64,000 nt of DNA from an uncultured Alistipes sp. (GTDB lineage Bacteria > Bacteroidota > Bacteroidia > Bacteroidales > Rikenellaceae), in NCBI GenBank assembly GCA_938014215.1, contig CALLRW010000001.1, positions 124,001 through 188,000 of the forward strand. Reading direction: 5' to 3'. Positions within the stretch are counted from its first letter, which is position 1; the number at the start of each line of letters is the position of its first letter. A program made the position numbers and the translations under genes. Shown one piece after another: positions 18,267-26,764 of the stretch. The notes beneath the pieces were generated by a model, which was given only the letters and a program-made list of their open reading frames with translations, ran no database searches and was not told the origin of the DNA.

Positions 18267-19751
18267 ATGAATATCTTATCCCTGTTTCCTGCCGTGCCCC
18301 TGCTGATGATGCTGGGGTTGTGGCTCTCGAAGTCGCGGCGGCAGATCCATACCGTGATGGTGGTGGGCTCGTCGGTGCTGCTGGCGCTGGCCATCGCCCT
18401 CGTGGTCCGCTACCTCGGCCTGCGCGAGGCGGGTGAAACGGCCCAGATGCTCCTGACGGACAGCGTCGCGTGGTTCGCCCCGCTCAACATCCACTACGCC
18501 GTGGGTGTCGACGGCATCTCGGTGGCCATGCTCCTGCTGTCGGCCATCATCGTCTTCACGGGTACCTTCGCCTCGTGGCAGATGCAGAAGGACGTGAAGG
18601 CCTATTTCCTGTGGTTCTGTCTGCTGAGCGTCGGCGTCTTCGGATTCTTCATCTCGGTCGACCTCTTCACGATGTTCATGTTCTACGAGGTGGCCCTGAT
18701 CCCGATGTACCTGCTGATCGGCGTCTGGGGCAGCGGCCGCAAGGAGTATTCGGCCATGAAGCTGACGCTGATGCTCATGGGCGGTTCGGCCCTGCTGCTG
18801 ATCGGCATCCTGGGCATCTACTTCGGCGCCGGCGCCACGACGATGAACGTACAGGAGATCGCCGCGCTGCACAACATCCCCATCCAGCTGCAGCGGATCT
18901 GGTTCCCGCTGGTCTTCATCGGATTCGGCGTACTGGGGGCGCTCTTCCCCTTCCACACGTGGAGCCCCGACGGTCACGCTTCGGCCCCGACGGCCGTCTC
19001 GATGCTGCACGCCGGCGTGCTGATGAAGCTCGGCGGCTACGGCTGCTTCCGCGTGGCGATGTACCTGCTGCCCGATGCGGCCCACGAGCTGAGCTGGATC
19101 TTCATCATCCTGACGACCATCTCGGTGGTCTACGGCGCCTTCTCGGCCTGCGTGCAGACCGACCTGAAGTACATCAACGCCTACTCGTCGGTGTCGCACT
19201 GCGGTCTGGTGCTCTTCGCCATCCTGATGATGAACACCACGGCCTCGACGGGCGCCATCCTGCAGATGCTGAGCCACGGTCTGATGACGGCGCTCTTCTT
19301 CGCGCTGATCGGCATGATCTACGGCCGTACGCATACGCGTGACGTGCGCCAGCTGCGCGGTCTGATGAAGGTGATGCCCTTCCTGGCCGTCGGCTACGTC
19401 ATCGCGGGTCTGGCAAACCTGGGTCTGCCGGGTCTGAGCGGCTTCGTGGCCGAGATGACGATCTTCAACGGCGCCTTCATGAACGACGATACGTTCCACC
19501 GCGTGGTGACGATCATCGCCTGCACGTCGATCGTCATTACGGCGGTCTACATCCTGCGCGTCATCGGGAGAATCCTCTACGGCACGTGCGAAAACCCCGA
19601 GCACCTGAAGCTCTCCGACGCCACGTGGGACGAGCGGTTCTCGGTCATCTGCCTCATCATCGCCGTTGCCGGACTGGGCCTCGCCCCGCTGTGGGTGAGC
19701 GACATGATCCGCGGCAGCGTCTCGGAACTCATTGCACACATCTTGAGCTAA
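18267..19751 (+). CDS. nuoM: NADH-quinone oxidoreductase subunit M
   Basis: A 494-residue antiporter-like subunit. FHTWSPDGHASAPTAVSMLH is the family signature of the proton-translocating core, and a conserved glutamate lies in FMFYEVALIPMYLLIG. Spacing to its neighbours is 12 and 7 bases. Confidence 0.96.
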   Translation: MNILSLFPAVPLLMMLGLWLSKSRRQIHTVMVVGSSVLLALAIALVVRYLGLREAGETAQMLLTDSVAWFAPLNIHYAVGVDGISVAMLLLSAIIVFTGTFASWQMQKDVKAYFLWFCLLSVGVFGFFISVDLFTMFMFYEVALIPMYLLIGVWGSGRKEYSAMKLTLMLMGGSALLLIGILGIYFGAGATTMNVQEIAALHNIPIQLQRIWFPLVFIGFGVLGALFPFHTWSPDGHASAPTAVSMLHAGVLMKLGGYGCFRVAMYLLPDAAHELSWIFIILTTISVVYGAFSACVQTDLKYINAYSSVSHCGLVLFAILMMNTTASTGAILQMLSHGLMTALFFALIGMIYGRTHTRDVRQLRGLMKVMPFLAVGYVIAGLANLGLPGLSGFVAEMTIFNGAFMNDDTFHRVVTIIACTSIVITAVYILRVIGRILYGTCENPEHLKLSDATWDERFSVICLIIAVAGLGLAPLWVSDMIRGSVSELIAHILS

Positions 19752-19758
19752 AGCGACT

Positions 19759-21186
19759 ATGGATTACACCTCGATATTTCCGCTGATGCGGGCCGAACTG
19801 ACCCTCACGGCAATCCTTGTCCTCGTTTTCCTCTACGACCTGATCGCCGGCGAACGCGGTCACCGCCACTTCTCGGCCGTGACGTGCTGCCTGCTGCTCG
19901 TACAGGTGGTGGTCAACCTCATCCCGGGCCCCGAAGGGGAGCTCTTCGGCGGGATGTTCCGCACGGTGCCGATGGACGGCGTGGTGAAGAGCATCCTCAC
20001 GATCGGCGCCCTGATTGTCTGCCTGCAGGCCGACCGCTGGCTGCAGCGTGAGGACACCCACCACAAGCAGGGCGAGTTCTACATCCTGACCCTCTCGACA
20101 CTGCTGGGCATGTACTTCATGATCTCGGCGGGCCATTTCCTGATGTTCTTCATCGGACTGGAGCTGGCTTCGGTGCCGATGGCCTGCCTGGTGGCCTTCG
20201 ACAAGTACCGCCACCACTCGGCCGAGGCCGGGGCGAAGTACATCCTCTGCGCCCTCTTCTCGAGCGGGCTGATGCTCTTCGGCATCTCGTTCCTCTACGG
20301 CACGACCGGTACGCTCTACTTCGAGGACATGGCTCCGCGCCTCTCGGCCTCGCCGCTCGAGATCATGGCCATGGTCTTCTTCTTCTCGGGACTGGGCTTC
20401 AAGATCTCGCTCGTGCCGTTCCACCTCTGGACGGCCGACGCCTACCAGGGCGCCCCGACGGCCGTCACCTCCTACCTGTCGGTCGTGTCGAAGGGGGCTG
20501 CGGCGTTCGTCCTCTTCACGACGCTCGTCAAGGTCTTCTCGCCGCTGGTTGAGGAGTGGCAGACGCTGCTGTGGATCGTCACGGTGCTGAGCATCACGGT
20601 GGCCAACCTCTTCGCCCTGCGGCAGAAGGATCTCAAGCGATTCATGGCCTTCTCGTCGATCTCGCAGGCCGGATACATCATGCTGGCCGTCATCGGCGGC
20701 AGCGCACTCGGCATGACCTCGCTGGTCTTCTACGTACTGGTCTACATGGCGGCCAACCTGGCGGTCTTCGGCGTGCTGTCGACCGTCGAGCAGCACTCCG
20801 GCGGCAAGGTCTCGCTCGAGGACTACAACGGATTCTACCGCACGAACCCCAAACTGGCCGTGATGATGATGCTGGCGCTCTTCTCGCTGGCGGGCATTCC
20901 GCCCTTCGCGGGTTTCTTCTCGAAGTTCTTCGTCTTTGCGTCGGCCTTCGAGTCGGGATTCCACGTGCTGGTCTTCATCGCGCTGCTCAACACGGTGATC
21001 TCGCTCTACTACTACCTGCTGATCGTCAAGGCGATGTTCATCACCCCCTCCGACCAGCCGATCGCCACCTTCCGCAGCGACAACTACACGCGCATCAGCC
21101 TGACGCTGTGCATGGCCGGTGTGCTGCTGCTGGGCGTCGCGAGCGTCGTCTACGACAGCATCAATGCCCTCGCCTTCGGATTCTGA
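19759..21186 (+). CDS. nuoN: NADH-quinone oxidoreductase subunit N
   Basis: A 475-residue antiporter-like subunit that ends the operon, with KISLVPFHLWTADAYQGAPT as signature. The operon order A-B-CD-H-I-J-K-L-M-N lacks nuoE, nuoF and nuoG, the NADH-oxidising module, and no remnant of them is seen between genes. A strong terminator follows. Confidence 0.96.
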   Translation: MDYTSIFPLMRAELTLTAILVLVFLYDLIAGERGHRHFSAVTCCLLLVQVVVNLIPGPEGELFGGMFRTVPMDGVVKSILTIGALIVCLQADRWLQREDTHHKQGEFYILTLSTLLGMYFMISAGHFLMFFIGLELASVPMACLVAFDKYRHHSAEAGAKYILCALFSSGLMLFGISFLYGTTGTLYFEDMAPRLSASPLEIMAMVFFFSGLGFKISLVPFHLWTADAYQGAPTAVTSYLSVVSKGAAAFVLFTTLVKVFSPLVEEWQTLLWIVTVLSITVANLFALRQKDLKRFMAFSSISQAGYIMLAVIGGSALGMTSLVFYVLVYMAANLAVFGVLSTVEQHSGGKVSLEDYNGFYRTNPKLAVMMMLALFSLAGIPPFAGFFSKFFVFASAFESGFHVLVFIALLNTVISLYYYLLIVKAMFITPSDQPIATFRSDNYTRISLTLCMAGVLLLGVASVVYDSINALAFGF

Positions 21187-21210
21187 TCCGGGGCGGTCAA
21201 CCCCAACTGC

Positions 21211-21247
21211 AGAGAGGTGCGACACACGGTCGCACCTCTCTTTTTTT
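21211..21247 (+). terminator. Strong terminator of the nuo operon
   Basis: AGAGAGGTGCGAC (21211-21223) pairs perfectly with GTCGCACCTCTCT around a short ACACG loop, and a run of seven T follows. Confidence 0.95.
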
Positions 21248-21289
21248 GCGGCTCTTTGCGCGGCGGTGGTGGAATTTGCGGATTTTCGC

Positions 21290-21297
21290 TATTTTTG
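21290..21297 (+). promoter_or_regulatory. -7 box of the glycosyltransferase gene
   Basis: TATTTTTG lies 18 bases before the start codon at 21316 and directly after the nuo terminator. Confidence 0.55.
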
Positions 21298-21315
21298 CAG
21301 CCTAACCCTACGCTT

Positions 21316-22842
21316 ATGCCGTTTGCCAGCCTGCGCCGGATCACCGTCCGGCAGATCATCTGGGCGGGGTGTCTGGTGACCCTGCTCTACGCCCTCCTGA
21401 GCCGGGGCGTCTACCATTCGGACGAACATTTCCAGATCCTGGAATATGCCCGCATGCACCTCTTCGGAAGCCCCACGGCCGACCATCTGGCCTGGGAATA
21501 TCCCTTGCAGATGCGTTCCGGCGTGCAGCCCTTCGTGGCGTGGTGCCTGGGCCGGGCGCTGGTCGGGATGGGCATCTGGTCGCCCTGGCTGGCCGTGACG
21601 CTGCTGCAGCTGGCGAGCGCCCTGCTGTCGGTCGTTGTGCTGCTCTTCTTCTACCGCACGGTGTGCGACACGCTGACGCTCTCCGGGCGCAAATGGTTCC
21701 TGCTGACGGGATTCTGCCTCTGGTTCATGGCCTATCTCCACGTCCACTTCAGCGCCGAGATGCTGTCGGGCAACCTCATGCTGCTGCTGGCGGCGCTGAC
21801 GATGCGCTGGCTGCGGCACGGGGACGGAGGTCGCGAGGCGGCGTGGGGAGTGCTGCTCGGGGCCGTGGCCGGTCTGCTCTTCATCGTACGCTACCAGACG
21901 GGATTCGCCCTGTTGGGGTATGGTCTCTGGCTGCTGGTCTACCGCCGCCGCTGGCGCCTCTATGCGGGGCTGGCGGTCGGTGTGGTCGTGATGCTGGGTG
22001 TGGGGATGCTGGCCGACCGCTGGCTCTACGGCGAGTGGACCTGCGCCCCGTGGAACTACCTGCAGGAGAATATCCTCCATGCCCGCATGGATCAGTTCCG
22101 CCACGAACCCTGGTGGTATTATCTGACGGCTCCGGTGCTCGAGGGGGGCATCCTCTTCGGGTTGCTGGCGCTGGTGGCCACGATCGGCTTCTTCTGGCGG
22201 CATCCGCGCCACGTCGTCACGTGGATGCTCGTGCCGTTCCTGCTGGTCCACTTCCTGCTGGCTCACAAGGAGCTGCGCTTCTTCTTTCCGGCACTCTTCT
22301 TCCTGCCGTGGTTCCTGGTCGAGTTGTTCCGCGGAGCGGGTGAACGTTTTGCCGGGCGCGGCTGGCGCTGGGTGCTGGGACTGATGGTGGTGATGAACTG
22401 CTGCGTGATGCTCTACAACCTCACGCTGCCCACTCCCGACATCTATTTCTATCGCGTCATGCGCGACTACTGTCGCGGCAAGGGGGAGGTTGTGGCGCTG
22501 AATCTTGCCGACGAGGCGACCTACTACAGCCGCATGCAGCGCTTTGCGGAGCCGGCACGGGTGGTCGAGGCGCGGTTCTACCTCCCCGACAACCTCGAAC
22601 TCCTCCATTTCGAGACGCCCGAAGCGTTGCAGGAGGCGGCCCGCAGTCTGACGGCCGAAGGTCGCCGCGTGGTGATCCTCTCGACGGATCCCGAACTGGC
22701 CGAACACGCCCCGCTCAAGTTGCGCAAGGTGGTCTGGAGCCCCTATCCAGCGTGGGTGGTGCGCCATTTCAACTTCAACGACTGGACGCGTTTTGCCGTC
22801 CGTTCGAAGAATATCTACGAGGTGATTCCCTCCGGCGAATGA
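21316..22842 (+). CDS. Membrane mannosyltransferase-like protein (GT22/ALG9-like)
   Basis: A 508-residue integral membrane protein resembling the GT-C glycosyltransferases of family 22 (ALG9/GPI mannosyltransferase type), which use polyprenyl-phosphate sugars. The diagnostic early loop SRGVYHSDEHFQILEYA (about residues 29-45) has the acidic HxDEx motif. About ten hydrophobic helices follow, then HKELRFFFPALFFLPW, which matches the HKE-R segment of the family. The C-terminal 110 residues are soluble. Donor and acceptor are unknown; envelope glycan or glycoprotein synthesis is likely. The start was set at 21316 because the longer frame crosses the upstream terminator. Confidence 0.8.
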   Translation: MPFASLRRITVRQIIWAGCLVTLLYALLSRGVYHSDEHFQILEYARMHLFGSPTADHLAWEYPLQMRSGVQPFVAWCLGRALVGMGIWSPWLAVTLLQLASALLSVVVLLFFYRTVCDTLTLSGRKWFLLTGFCLWFMAYLHVHFSAEMLSGNLMLLLAALTMRWLRHGDGGREAAWGVLLGAVAGLLFIVRYQTGFALLGYGLWLLVYRRRWRLYAGLAVGVVVMLGVGMLADRWLYGEWTCAPWNYLQENILHARMDQFRHEPWWYYLTAPVLEGGILFGLLALVATIGFFWRHPRHVVTWMLVPFLLVHFLLAHKELRFFFPALFFLPWFLVELFRGAGERFAGRGWRWVLGLMVVMNCCVMLYNLTLPTPDIYFYRVMRDYCRGKGEVVALNLADEATYYSRMQRFAEPARVVEARFYLPDNLELLHFETPEALQEAARSLTAEGRRVVILSTDPELAEHAPLKLRKVVWSPYPAWVVRHFNFNDWTRFAVRSKNIYEVIPSGE

Positions 22843-22915
22843 CCCTCTCCGGCTGTTTGACGACGGCCGTGCGGGGTGCTCTTCGATTCGGAAGATTCGC
22901 CGTTTGGCCCGGTGT

Positions 22916-23680
22916 TCAGCGGCGTTCGAGTTCGAGCAGCTGTCGTTTGACGGTGAGTCCGGCGGCATAGCCCGTCAGCGAACCGTCGCGACCGATGACG
23001 CGGTGGCAGGGGATCAGGATGGCGATCGGATTGCGGTTGTTGGCCATCCCCACAGCCCGGCAGGCACGCGGTTGACCGATGGCCCGGGCGATCTCCCCGT
23101 AGGTCCGCGTTTCGCCGCAGGGAATGCGTCGCAGTTCGCTCCAGACCCGCTGTTGGAACTCCGTGCCGCGCGGTGCGAGGGGCAGTGTGAAGTTGCGCCG
23201 CCGTCCGGCAAAGTATTCGCCAAGCTCCGCGGCAGCCTGCCATAGCAGTCGGCAGGCCCTCTCTTCGGGCGTTGTCGACTCCTGGGTACTCTTTTCGGGT
23301 TCCGATGCGGCTTCGGCGGGCTGTTCCAGTCCGGTTCCCTCTGACAGCTCCGGTTCGCGACCGATAGACAGATCCGATCCGGCCCCTTTCAACAGCTCCG
23401 GTTCGTGACCGATGGACAGTTCCGATCCGGTCCCTTTCAACAGCTCCGGTTCGTGACCGATGGACAGTTCCGATCCGGTCCCTTTCAACAGCTCCGGTTC
23501 GCGATCGGCGGTCTGTTCCGATCCGGCCCTTTCCGACAGCTCCGGCCCGTGGGCAAGCAACTGCGACCCGACGGGAACCCTCCGCCCGAAGTGCAGCGAG
23601 ACGATAGCTTCGGCCGTGGCGGTGATGCTTACCGGCCCGACCGGCGTCTCGATCTGAAGCGTGCGGGTCACCTCCCTCAT
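22916..23680 (-). CDS. ogt: Methylated-DNA-protein cysteine methyltransferase with repeat-expanded linker
   Basis: A 254-residue O6-alkylguanine-DNA alkyltransferase, clearly longer than the usual 160-180. It removes alkyl groups from guanine in DNA by transfer to its own cysteine. The C-terminal domain is intact: the helix-turn-helix segment with RACRAVGMANNRNP and the active site IPCHRV (C225). The N-terminal 34 residues (MREVTRTLQIETPVGPV onward) are also normal. Between them, about residues 46-110, lies an acidic low-complexity linker of 16-residue repeats (EPELLKGTGSELSIGH type) encoded by a 48-base tandem repeat. The linker splits the two domains at a point where homologues have a short loop, so activity may survive. 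It starts five bases after the DPP-IV stop, suggesting one transcript. Confidence 0.9.
   Translation of the reverse strand: MREVTRTLQIETPVGPVSITATAEAIVSLHFGRRVPVGSQLLAHGPELSERAGSEQTADREPELLKGTGSELSIGHEPELLKGTGSELSIGHEPELLKGAGSDLSIGREPELSEGTGLEQPAEAASEPEKSTQESTTPEERACRLLWQAAAELGEYFAGRRRNFTLPLAPRGTEFQQRVWSELRRIPCGETRTYGEIARAIGQPRACRAVGMANNRNPIAILIPCHRVIGRDGSLTGYAAGLTVKRQLLELERR
23343..23550. repeat. 48-base tandem repeat inside ogt
   Basis: Just over four units with period 48. The copies at 23391-23438 and 23439-23486 are identical; those starting at 23343 and 23487 are diverged, and a partial copy starts at 23535. Since 48 is a multiple of three, copy changes keep the ogt frame. Confidence 0.93.
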
Positions 23681-23685
23681 CCCGG

Positions 23686-25848
23686 TTACAGGTGTTTGAG
23701 CGTGTAGTCAATCATCTTCTGCCGCACGTTGGCCGTATCATCGGGCATCATCGAGTGGTTCTGGTCCGGATAGACCATCATGTCGTACTGCTTGCCGGCG
23801 CGGTTCAGCGCACGGGCCATCTCGACGGTGTTCTGGAAGTGGACGTTGTCGTCGGCCGTGCCGTGGATGATCAGCAGCCGCGTCTTCCGGTCGTCGAGCA
23901 TCCGCGCGAAGTGGATCGGCGAGTATTTGTCGTAGCCGTCGGCGTTGTACTGCGGCAGGTTGTTGTAGATCTCGGTGTAGATCGTGTCGTAGTAGCGCCA
24001 CGAGGTGACCGGCGCCACGGCGATCGCCATGCGGAACAGGCCGTTGCCCTTCAGGGCGCAGCTCAGGGCCATGAATCCGCCGTAGGACCAGCCGTAGATG
24101 CCGATGCGCGCCGAGTCTACCCACTCCTGTGCGGCCATGTAGCGGGCCAGCGAGAGCTGATCCTCGACCTCCAGGGCGCCGAGGCGTCCGTAGGTCTGTT
24201 TCTTGAACTTCTCGCCGCGGAATCCCGTGCCGCGTCCGTCGGCGCAGACCACGACGTAGCCCTTCTCCGCCAGGGCATCCTCCCAGTCCATCGTCCAGCG
24301 GTCGGCCACCTGCTGCGAGCCGGGGCCTGAATACTGCGTCAGCAGCACGGGGTAGCGCTGCGCAGGGTCAAAACCGCGCGGAAACACCCGGTAGGCATTC
24401 AGCGTGTCGCCGCGCTCGGTCGTGAAGCGGAAAAACTCCTTGACGGGACGTCCCTCGGCCTGCAGTTCGGCCCGCAGTGCGCGGCTGTCGGCCAGCGTGC
24501 GCAACCGTTCGCCGGCGGCGTTGCACACCTCGGTGACGTTGGGGGTCGAGACGTTCGAGAAGGTGGTGATGAAGTATTTCATCCCCCGGCTCGGCGAGAC
24601 GCTGTAGTAGCCCTCGCCCCGCGTCAGACGCTGCTTGTCGCTGCCGTCGAGGCGCACGCTGTAGAGGTTGCGGCGCAGCGGCGAGGTCTCGGTCGAGAGG
24701 TACCAGACACGTTTGCCGTCCGTTCCGACGACGTCGGTCACCTCCCACGGTCCCTTGGTCACCTGTTCGAGCAGCCCGCGGCGCAGGCTGTAGAGGTAGA
24801 GGTGCATGTAGCCCGTGTGGCTCTCCTGCCGCACGAGGAAGCGGTCGCGGTCGACGAAGGTCACCGTCTTGTCGTCGACCCGCTCGACATACTGCTGCGC
24901 CCGCTCCTCGTAGACCGTACGCTGGGCGCCGTGGGGCTCGCAGACCACCATCTCGAAGGTGTTCTGACGGCGGTTGAGCCGGTAGTACCACGGCCGTCCG
25001 TCGGGTGTCCAGCCGATGCGCGGAATGTACTGATCGGTTTCGGGACCCGTCTCGAGGCGCTTTTTCTCCCCCGTGGCGAGGTCGGCCACCCACAGTTCGA
25101 CCTCCGAATTGGCCTCGCCGGCCTTCGGATACTTGAACGAGTAGGCCTGGTTGTAGAGTTTGCCGTCGAAGCGCATCATCTCCATCAGCGGCACGCGGCT
25201 CTCGTCGAAACGCAGGTAGGCCAGTTTCTGCCCGTCGGGCGAGAAGGCGTAGGCCCGCGTGATGCCGAACTCCTCCTCGTAGACCCAGTCCGTGGTGCCG
25301 TTGATCACCTCGTTCCAGCGGCCGTCGTCGGTGATCCGCTGCGAGCGCTGCGTCTCGATGTCGTAGACATAGAGGTCGTTGCGGTCGGAGTAGGCGATCC
25401 GCCGCCCGTCGGGCGAGAACGTCGCGTCGCGCGGAGCCTCGGCCTCGCGCAGGACGGGTTGAAGGCGTCCGTCGCGGAGGAGCGTGTAGCTCGTCGTGTA
25501 GGAGTGGCGGTAGATGGGGTGGGAGCCCGAGGCGATGAGGATCGACCGCTCGTCGGGCGACAACAGATAGTCCGTGATCTCGAGGTTGGGCGCCGGCGTC
25601 GGGAGCAGGCTCACGCCCCGCTCCTCCGAGGCGTAGGCATAGCGGCGGATGTCGTTGCCCTCGAGGGTGGTGTAGTGTTCGCCGTCGTTCATCGAGCGGA
25701 TGCCCCGCACCGTTTCGTTCATGCCCTTGAGCCGGGCGATTTCGGCATATTCCTCACCGGCCGCGGCCCGGCCGGTCGTGCAAAGAAGCGCCGCACAGCC
25801 CAGCATCGTGGCTGCCCGGCGGGCGCTTCGGGTCGTAAGTCTCTTCAT
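23686..25848 (-). CDS. Dipeptidyl-peptidase IV-like serine peptidase (S9B)
   Basis: A 720-residue exported prolyl peptidase that removes X-Pro dipeptides from peptide N termini, a common periplasmic activity of Bacteroidota that live on host or dietary protein. A signal peptide occupies about residues 1-30. The beta-propeller (about 60-470) holds repeated SPDG(R/Q) blades and the DPP-IV glutamate motif in DWVYEEEFG. The hydrolase domain carries the triad: serine in GWSYGGFM (S588), aspartate in HGTADDNVH, histidine in DQNHSM (H698). It is followed by ogt and preceded, 37 bases upstream, by a conserved unknown gene on the same strand. Confidence 0.94.
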   Translation of the reverse strand: MKRLTTRSARRAATMLGCAALLCTTGRAAAGEEYAEIARLKGMNETVRGIRSMNDGEHYTTLEGNDIRRYAYASEERGVSLLPTPAPNLEITDYLLSPDERSILIASGSHPIYRHSYTTSYTLLRDGRLQPVLREAEAPRDATFSPDGRRIAYSDRNDLYVYDIETQRSQRITDDGRWNEVINGTTDWVYEEEFGITRAYAFSPDGQKLAYLRFDESRVPLMEMMRFDGKLYNQAYSFKYPKAGEANSEVELWVADLATGEKKRLETGPETDQYIPRIGWTPDGRPWYYRLNRRQNTFEMVVCEPHGAQRTVYEERAQQYVERVDDKTVTFVDRDRFLVRQESHTGYMHLYLYSLRRGLLEQVTKGPWEVTDVVGTDGKRVWYLSTETSPLRRNLYSVRLDGSDKQRLTRGEGYYSVSPSRGMKYFITTFSNVSTPNVTEVCNAAGERLRTLADSRALRAELQAEGRPVKEFFRFTTERGDTLNAYRVFPRGFDPAQRYPVLLTQYSGPGSQQVADRWTMDWEDALAEKGYVVVCADGRGTGFRGEKFKKQTYGRLGALEVEDQLSLARYMAAQEWVDSARIGIYGWSYGGFMALSCALKGNGLFRMAIAVAPVTSWRYYDTIYTEIYNNLPQYNADGYDKYSPIHFARMLDDRKTRLLIIHGTADDNVHFQNTVEMARALNRAGKQYDMMVYPDQNHSMMPDDTANVRQKMIDYTLKHL

Positions 25849-25885
25849 CGTGTGATGCGCTGCTCGTTTCAGGGTCGGTTGGGTA

Positions 25886-26572
25886 TCAGATGTCCTCGAC
25901 GTCGAAGTCGTAGCCGAGGCGCTTGCCCGTGACGAACTTCGAGTTGTCCATCTTCGTGTTGAACTGGTCCACCGTGACGCGTTTGTTCTCCTCGTAGGGG
26001 GGCATCAGCAGGTCGAAGTCGAGCGAATAGGCGATGGCCGCCTCCAGCACGTCGACCAGCGCGTCGCGGTCGATCTCCTTCTTGCCGAAGCTCATGGCCC
26101 GCATCGAGGTCTGCTGCTTGCCCTCGGCGAAGTAGCACCGTTCGCGGTTGATGAAGATCCGCCCGATGAGGTAGCCCTCGTCGGCGTTGCGGTTGAACTT
26201 GAACGAGTCGGAGAGGAAGTTGTAGATGTTGATCAGTCCGCAGTAGGAGTTCTCCTGGTCGGCCTGCACGTAGGGGTTCTGCCAGATGAGGTGGTTGGCG
26301 TCGAACTCGAAGACGTCGGTGTGCATCTGGAAGATCAGCAGGTCGTTGGCCACCTGCAGCTGGGCTTCGAACTTGCCGCGGTCGCGGTATTCGAGCCGCA
26401 CGCGGCGGTCGAGCTTGCCGTCCAGTTCGTCGTCCATCTCGGCGGCAATCTCCAGCAGCGTCTCCTTCAGCAGGTTGAAGGCGGCAAACGTATTGTCGAA
26501 AACCTTCTGCTTGAGGTTCGACTTGCGGATGATCGTATCGAGAATCTTGGCTCTCAATGGGGTTGTTTCCAT
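25886..26572 (-). CDS. Conserved Bacteroidota protein of unknown function
   Basis: A 228-residue cytoplasmic protein without signal peptide or membrane segment, which I recognise only as a conserved Bacteroidota type. It has an N-terminal helical part (LRAKILDTIIRKSNLKQKVFD) and a mixed core rich in aromatic and acidic residues (FQMHTDVFEFDANH, YCGLINIYNFLSDSF). I start at the METTPLRAK methionine (26572). The frame is open further, with candidate starts at 26686 (ATG after a purine-rich GAGGAGAAGG) and GTG 26710, but the extra 38-46 residues are charged low complexity in a purine-rich tract, so the extension is doubtful. It lies between a GH73 gene and DPP-IV on the same strand. Confidence 0.7.
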   Translation of the reverse strand: METTPLRAKILDTIIRKSNLKQKVFDNTFAAFNLLKETLLEIAAEMDDELDGKLDRRVRLEYRDRGKFEAQLQVANDLLIFQMHTDVFEFDANHLIWQNPYVQADQENSYCGLINIYNFLSDSFKFNRNADEGYLIGRIFINRERCYFAEGKQQTSMRAMSFGKKEIDRDALVDVLEAAIAYSLDFDLLMPPYEENKRVTVDQFNTKMDNSKFVTGKRLGYDFDVEDI

Positions 26573-26764
26573 AAGGTATGGTGGTATGTCGTTGGTTTTT
26601 TCTGGGTTTGGCGGGAGGGAGCTTCTCTCGGCGGGGTTTCGTGCTCCCGCTTGTGCGTTTCTTGCTCTTTTCGTCTCCTTTTCCATCGTCTTTTCCTTCT
26701 CCTCTTTCACACTCGTCTCTCTTCGGTTTTCTCGCTTCCCCGGTTTTTCGCTCCCCCCCCCGTG

